Positions 58,136-64,000 of a stretch of 64,000 bases of DNA are shown piece by piece; position 1 is the first letter of the stretch, and the number at the start of each line of letters is the position of its first letter. This stretch comes from CAMCTV01 sp964420985 (GTDB lineage: Bacteria > Bacteroidota > Bacteroidia > Flavobacteriales_D > Sanyastnellaceae). The position numbers were made by a program, and so were the translations under genes. The notes under the pieces are model-generated. The model worked only from the letters and a program-made list of their open reading frames with translations. It was not told the origin of the DNA and ran no database searches. The stretch covers positions 151,456 to 215,455 of the forward strand of contig CAYQUT010000002.1 of the NCBI GenBank assembly GCA_964420985.1, read 5' to 3'.

Positions 58136-61100
58136 ATGAAGTACTTGGATTCTATTCCATGGGAAAGCCCGACCAAAAAGGGTTTTCTAAGCAAGGAGGT
58201 TTGTACTAAACAACAATTTAGTATTAGCCAACTTGGTTTCAAGAGGTCAATCATTTTGACACTCTTTGCACTACTATCAATTGCGTCAGATTCCTTTGCG
58301 CAATTGACTCCCACAACTTGGGATTTCAATGCCAACTCAACGGGGTGGACAGGTAATATTACAAGGACTACAGCTACATCAGCTTGTGGTTCAGCCTCTA
58401 TGCGCAGAAACCTGTACTCAAGTGTAACTACCGGTAACCTGGTTTCACCAGTTCTCCCAGGTACAAACAATGCTGGATTGGTAACAATCAGTTATAAGTA
58501 CAAGGCAGCCAATTGGAGTGCAAATACTGTTGGTACAAATCCTTGGGGATCATTTAATGTGCAATACGGTGCAACCTCTACAGGTCCATGGACTACGTTT
58601 GCAACCGTTTCTCAGGAGACCCAAACGGGTGCATGTATAACCAAAACGCACACATTCACTCCCCCGCTTGGTGCGGTATACATCAAATGGGATGTATTGT
58701 GGTCTGCGGGTGATTATTACATTAATTTTGATGATGTACAAGTGGTATCGCAAGGTGCCGCTCCTTCATGTTTCGCTCCAACGGCTTTGACCACTTCTGG
58801 GTTGAGCACAACAGGAGCGACAGTGAGCTGGACTGCAGCCTCTCCTGTTCCTTCAGGTGGGTATGACATCGAGATCCGCACTTCAGGAGCCGCTGGCTCT
58901 GGTGCTGCTGGTCTGGTAGCGAGTACTGGTACAACCAATACAACCTACACTTTCAGTTCATTGACAGCCAATACAAATTACACGGTTTACATCCGTTCTA
59001 ATTGCGGTGGTGGTGATTTGAGTGCTTGGGCTTCAACCACTTTCTACACAGGCTATTGTGTATCCACTTCTACTTCTGCTGCCAACGGGCACATTGCTAG
59101 TTTTGCTACAGTAGGTGAGGTGCAAGACATCACCAACAACGCTACCGGCGGTTCAGCGGGTGGTTACGGAAACTATACTGCACAGGCAGTAATGGCAGCT
59201 CCTGGAGATGCTGTAAATTTCACGGCAACCATCAACTCTAGTTCTGGTTTCAGAATTTGGGTGGATTACAACAATGATTTGACTTTTGCAGATCCCGCGG
59301 AGCGTGTTTATGCAAGCGGAGCTTATGTCACATCAGTGACCAATTCATTCACCATTCCAGTAGGGACTGCACCTGGTTCATACCGCATGCGTGTTCGTTC
59401 TGATTGGAACTCTTCTACTCCATCACCTTGTGGAAACATTTCTGCTGGTGAAACGGAGGATTATACATTGACTGTAGTAGGTCCTTNNNNNNNNNNNNNN
59501 NNNNNNNNNNNNNNNNNNNNNNNNNNNNNNNNNNNNNNNNNNNNNNNNNNNNNNNNNNNNNNNNNNNNNNNNNNNNNNNNNNNNNNGGAAACATTTCTGC
59601 TGGTGAAACGGAGGATTATACATTGACTGTAGTAGGTCCTTGTTCTGCTGCGCCCAATGCGCCAACAGTGGCTGCTACTGTATCAACTTTCTGTCAAGGC
59701 GGTGCTACAGTATTGAACGGTAGTGCATTTGGTCCTTATTCAGGATTTACCCATCAGTGGAAGTCTTCAACCACTGCTGGTGGTCCTTACTCTAACGTAG
59801 TAGCTCCAAACCCTTTGGTTACTTACACCTTTACCCAAGTTGATACCTATGGTGATGGATGGGATGGATCAACGATGCAATTATTAGATGCATCAAGTAA
59901 CGTTGTCGCAACGTTTACAGGGCCAACAACATCTACTGTCAGTACTCCTGTCCAATTGACCATGGGTCAAACCTATTCCTTGGTTTGGAACGTTACAGGA
60001 TCTTTCCCTGAAGAGAAGTCTATTACCATTACAAATAACTCAGGAGGTCAAGTTTACACCATGCCAGGTAATTCTCAAGCTTTGGCTGGAACAACATTAT
60101 CTACATTTACTGTTGCGAGCACATATGGTGTGGCTGCTTCTTTTGATCCAGGAACACTTTCTGCAGGTACTTATTACTATGTATTGGAATCCACTTGTCC
60201 CAATGGTGGAGCTTCAGCTACTTCAAGTGAGTTGACCATTACCGTTAATGCATTGCCCAACGTTGTGATCTCTGGTCCTAACGGCGGCGCTTTCTGCGGA
60301 ACACAAGAGATGACTGTGACCGGTGCTTCCACTTACACTTGGGCTCCTGCCAATAAAGTGAGTGCTTTGAACGGTTCTTCTGTATTCTTTACAGGAACGT
60401 CTAACTCAAGCATCACCGTAACAGGGGTGGATGCCAATGGTTGTACTGCTACTTCACCTGCTTTTGCGGTGACTTATACGGCTCCAACCGACATCACATT
60501 GACTTCTGATGTTACTAACTTCTGTGGAACAGGTGGAACTGCTATAATTACCGCTTCTTCAGGTGCAGCTTACACCTATACCTTTGATGTGGTGGGTGGA
60601 GATGCTACTTTAAGCAATACAACAGCAACAACAGTTGATGCGGCAATGACTGCAACCAGCGCCATTCGTGTCACGGGTAATGAAGCTTCTACGGGCTGTT
60701 CTGCACAAGCAGTGAAGAGTGTTGGTGTATATCCTTTGCCTTCTGCAACGGTTACTACCACAGCTTCTGGTGTTTGTCCTGGAACAGCAGCTACCATCAA
60801 CTCAGGTTTGAGTGCCGGTAACTTTACCGTTTCTTCTATTCCATGGTCTGCTGCAACTCCTCCTGCCAATGCTGGTGTTTTGATGAACAACGGTACAGCA
60901 GTTACTCCTTTGTCTGGAGGTTCTTTGGACGATGGAGGTTGGGCTGGTATTCCAATTGGATTCAACTTCAACTTCTTTGGAAGCAACTTCAACAACATCG
61001 CTTGCGGAACCAATGGATTGGTGATGTTTGGTACAGTTCCCGGTTACGGAACCACTGGAGGTCAATTGGGACAGTACAGTTTCAACGGTAATGCTTCTGC

Positions 61101-64000
61101 TTGTACACCTGCGGGTCCTGCAACTGGAAGATATTTCCCCAACTGTAACAACCCAGGAAACGTTATCGCTTTGATGGCGGCTGATGGACATGCGGGTACT
61201 TCTACCAACGGAAGCATCAAGTATTGGACTGAGGGTTATGCACCCAACAGAATTTTCAATTTGAAATATACCAATTACAATTTCTACTCTGCCAATCCCC
61301 AATACACCGCTTCATTGCGTTTGTATGAGACAACTGGTATTGTAGATATCTTGATTGATTCTAAGACTTATTCCAACACTGCTATCGTAGGTTTGCAAGA
61401 TGCTACCAAAACCATTGGTGCTGTTGCTCCCAACCGTCCAACTAGTGCAACCAACACTGTAGCCGCTTGGACTGTTGCTGCAGGTAGTGGTGAGGCTTGG
61501 AGATTCTCTCCTCCCGCTAACTACAATGTTAACTGGTATGCTGATGGTGTTCAATTGCCTGCTCAGGTAACTGCACCTAGCGCTGGTTTCAATGAGTTTT
61601 CATACAATGTTGCTCCATCTGCAACAACAGATTATAGCATCATTTACACCAATACTTTGACTGGTTGTTCCAATGCAGTTGGTTCTGCTGAAGTAACCAT
61701 GGAAGTTTTGGGCAACACTGCACCAACTGGAGTAACTACCATTGCAACAGATTCTACTGTATGTAGCAACATTGCTTTTGATTTGAGCACTTCATTCACT
61801 GGTGTAACAGACGGTCAAACCTACCAATGGCAAGTTTCTACCGATGCTGGTTCAACTTGGAATGATATGTTGAATGATACGTTGATTACCAATGCAGCAA
61901 CTACTCAAACAGCTGCTTCACAATACCGTGTAGGTATTGCGCAGTGCGGTGGTACAGTTGAGTACTCTTCACCATTGACCGTATCTTTGAATCCTTATCA
62001 AGATTGTTATTGCACACCTGCGTATTCTTCTGGAACTTCTTTCGGAGATTTGATCTCTAATGTGGAGATTGCAGGAACTACGTTGTCCAATAACACTGGA
62101 TTTGTTCAAGGTACACCTTCTTACACATACTATACAGGACAAGCCAATTACACAGCTTCTTTGTTGCCTTCTTCTTCTTATACGGTTAACGTATCAACAG
62201 GGGAGTGGGGTTCTCAAGGTTTTGCTGCATGGATTGACTACAACGATGATGGAATTTTCACAACTTCTGTTGATCCATTGTTGAACGAGCGTATCGGTTT
62301 CACACCAACAACCATCGGTTCTGGTGTAACAACTGGTCAAATCAATGCCTCTGCTTCTTTCACCATCACATTGGCTTGTACGCCTCCTGCTGGTGACCAC
62401 AGAATGCGTGTACGTTGTGCTTATGCTACCAATGGCGTAAACATTGATCCATGTGCTAGCTATGGTTATGGAGAAACGGAAGACTATTTGGTAACCATCC
62501 AAGCAGCTCCTACGTGTCCTAACCCTGGTGCCATGACGGTTCCTTCAGCTACAACCAATGCTAACGATGTTACATTGCAATGGTTGACAGGATGTTCAAC
62601 AGCAACGAGCTATGATTTTGAATATGGTCCTGCAGGATTTACTCCAGGTGCGGGAACAACCGTTTCTGGTTCAGTTACTTTGAGTGTTACAGGTGATACA
62701 GCTACTTACTTGTTGAGCGGTTTGAATTCATTGACGGATTATACTGTGTACTACCGTGCCAATTGCGGTGCTGGTGATTACAGTGCTTGGTCTTTGGTTC
62801 CAACCAACTTCACTACAGCTCCATCTTGTTTCCCTCCATCTGCTGTAACTGTTACCAACGTTACTACAAGTGGAGCGACAGTAACTTGGACCTCTAACCC
62901 ATTGAGCCCATCGGCTACCTATCAGTATGTATTGTCTGAAACCAATACTGCTCCAGCCAATGGTGTAGTTACCTCTGCTGTTGATTTGGCGGATACTACA
63001 GTTACTTTGACTGGTTTGACATCAATGACGACTTACTACATGTGGGTGCGTTCTGATTGCGGTGCTGGTGATCGTTCAGTTTGGACTTCGGTAGCTACTA
63101 TAGCGGTTAATCCATGTATGCCAGCATATACTTCTGGTACTTCAGCTGGTGATATGATTGCTCGTGTAGCTATCGTTGGTACTACGCTTTCTAACTACAG
63201 CGGATTTGCTGCCGGTGATCCTTCTTATGAGTACTTTGCTCCCAACGTGGATAGCACTACAGCTACTATGAATGCTGGTGGAACTTACACAGTTAATGTT
63301 TCAACAGGTGAGTGGGGTTCTCAAGGTTTTGCTGCTTGGATTGATTACAACGATGATGGTATCTTTACTACCTCTGTTGATCCAACTTTGAACGAGAGAA
63401 TCGGATTTACGCCAACAACCATTGGTACAGGATATACTCCTGGTGAGATTAATGCATCAGCATCATTCACCATCAACTTGGGTTGTACACCTCCGGTAGG
63501 TACGCACAGAATGCGTGTACGTTGCGTATACGCTCAGAACGGTGGAAACATCAACCCTTGTAACAGCTACACTTGGGGACAAACCGAGGATTACATGGTG
63601 ACCATCGCTGGTTTGATTCCATTTACTCCTGCTTTCACTGCTACCAATGCTACAGCATGTACAGGTTCTGCCAATGAAGTTGCTTATGCAGCTACAGCAG
63701 GTCAGACTTCTTATGCATGGGCATATTTGGATGGATCAAACAATGCTTTGGTGGATGGAACAGATTACACTGTTGCTTACAACACCGCTAATGATTCAGC
63801 TTACGTAACTTGGTTGACTGCTGGTGCTAGAAAAGTTCAATTGAACTACAACAACCCAGCTGGTTGTACTTCTACAGGAGCAACAGTTTCAAACACTGCT
63901 GTAACCCTTGAAACAGTGCCTGGTTCATTGTTATTGACTGCTAACGCAGCCAACACTGGTGGAACCATCACTTACAACGCCGCTGGATCTGTTGGATCTA
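58136..64000 (+). CDS. Giant secreted FN3/GEVED surface protein, 3'-truncated by the window edge, with an assembly gap
   Basis: The frame from ATG 58136 runs to the gap at 59487-59586. If the gap is closed as proposed (removing 155 bp) it continues without a stop to 64000, giving at least 1,900 residues. A 36-residue N-region precedes the signal hydrophobic core (about 38-50), with cleavage after FAQ (56). Domains: jelly-roll-like (60-205), FN3 (about 210-300), GEVED (about 303-450), then after the gap several Ig/PKD-like segments, a nidogen-like stretch near 60,835-61,530, GEVED (62,020-62,510), two FN3, GEVED (63,115-63,610) and a further PKD-like start. GEVED and FN3 domains are common in T9SS adhesins, so a T9SS tail would be expected beyond the edge. 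No enzyme motif is visible. Two neighbouring GEVED units are near copies. Confidence 0.85.
59432..59486 (+). repeat. 55-bp sequence duplicated across the assembly gap, left copy
   Basis: The last 55 bp before the N run are identical to the first 55 bp after it (59587-59641). They encode GNISAGETEDYTLTVVGP, the end of the first GEVED domain. See the finding on the gap. Confidence 0.97.
59487..59586. other. Assembly gap of exactly 100 N
   Basis: A run of exactly 100 N, the conventional placeholder for a gap of unknown size. It lies inside the giant surface protein gene, and flanking copies of a 55-bp sequence touch it on both sides. Confidence 0.99.
59587..59641 (+). repeat. 55-bp sequence duplicated across the assembly gap, right copy
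   Basis: Identical to 59432-59486. In this copy the frame differs from the left-hand frame by the gap length, which is why a stop seems to occur soon after the gap if the N count is taken literally. Confidence 0.97.
62020..63610 (+). repeat. Tandem GEVED-FN3-FN3-GEVED module with a 1,107-bp period
   Basis: The GEVED domains at about 62,020-62,510 and 63,115-63,610 are near copies, both holding GEWGSQGFAAWIDYNDDGIF and MRVRC. A 26-bp exact match starts at 62203 and 63310, giving a period of 1,107 bp (369 codons). The segment between them is two FN3 domains (NVTTSGATVTWTS and LTGLTSMTTYYMWVRSDC in the second). Confidence 0.85.

Noticed and set aside
60576..61302. Minus-strand frames of 145-166 codons within the giant surface protein
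   Set aside because: Low stop density in the antisense of a Thr/Ala/Gly-rich repeat gene explains them; the plus frame is continuous and recognisable.
1..64000. tRNA, rRNA or other structured RNA genes
   Set aside because: No gap is long enough for rRNA, and the short intergenic regions I read contain no cloverleaf arms or T-loop consensus.

Overview
The window is from a member of the Bacteroidota, probably of Flavobacteriales type (the order is an inference, since no rRNA is present). The evidence is type IX secretion (T9SS) C-terminal sorting domains, TonB-dependent receptors with a carboxypeptidase-like N-terminal domain, the Bacteroidota-restricted families DUF2480, DUF2795 and DUF5686, a CCDC81-type HU-like/SPOR protein, an almost complete lack of Shine-Dalgarno sites, and promoters of the Bacteroidota type (TTG, about 19-22 bp, TAnnTTTG). 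Gene density is very high. No gene-free stretch exceeds about 200 bp, many genes overlap by 1-14 bp, and I see no tRNA, rRNA, CRISPR array, prophage or complete insertion sequence. Most of the window is core chromosome.

Layout. 1-13 kb: a TonB receptor cut by the left edge and interrupted by an in-frame TGA; pth; a T9SS cargo protein; ispD with an S9 oligopeptidase; then a minus-strand run of TonB receptor, kdsB, HU-like/SPOR envelope protein and HAD phosphatase. 13-22.5 kb: a large SBBP-repeat T9SS protein with a lipoprotein partner, dxs with a DUF2480 gene, a degenerate REP-associated transposase-like gene, an orphan histidine kinase, a GNAT gene and miaE. 22.5-32 kb: rnr, two LPS glycosyltransferases, an O-antigen-ligase-like protein, and a minus-strand run holding two S41 proteases on either side of rnpA plus a dCMP deaminase. 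32-41 kb: a PduO-type cobalamin adenosyltransferase, DUF2795, aspartokinase with GNAT, and a plus-strand series of rbfA, methyltransferase, LolC/E-like permease, AsmA-like protein and RsmF-like rRNA methyltransferase. 41-48.8 kb: lptB, a DUF5686 outer-membrane protein and dsbD on the minus strand; DUF502, an EamA transporter and an outer-membrane barrel on the plus strand. 48.8-58 kb: a four-gene RND efflux operon (TetR, TolC, adaptor, pump), ribosomal protein L25, prs and a CPBP protease. 58-64 kb: the first 1,900 or so residues of a giant FN3/GEVED surface protein that runs off the right edge and contains a 100-N assembly gap.

Functionally the window is dominated by the cell envelope: LPS synthesis and export (kdsB, two glycosyltransferases, O-antigen ligase, lptB), lipoprotein and outer-membrane biogenesis (LolC/E-like, AsmA, DUF5686, DsbD), nutrient receptors, T9SS surface proteins and efflux. 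The isoprenoid MEP pathway (ispD, dxs) and RNA/ribosome maintenance (pth, rnr, rnpA, rbfA, miaE, rsmF-like, L25) make up the rest. The most instructive signals are a repeated arrangement in which the -7 promoter box lies 4-5 nt before the start codon (apparently leaderless mRNAs), the exact 55-bp duplication flanking the assembly gap, the in-frame stop in the first receptor, and the domesticated-looking transposase beside a palindrome. I do not see a convincing new multi-gene system.
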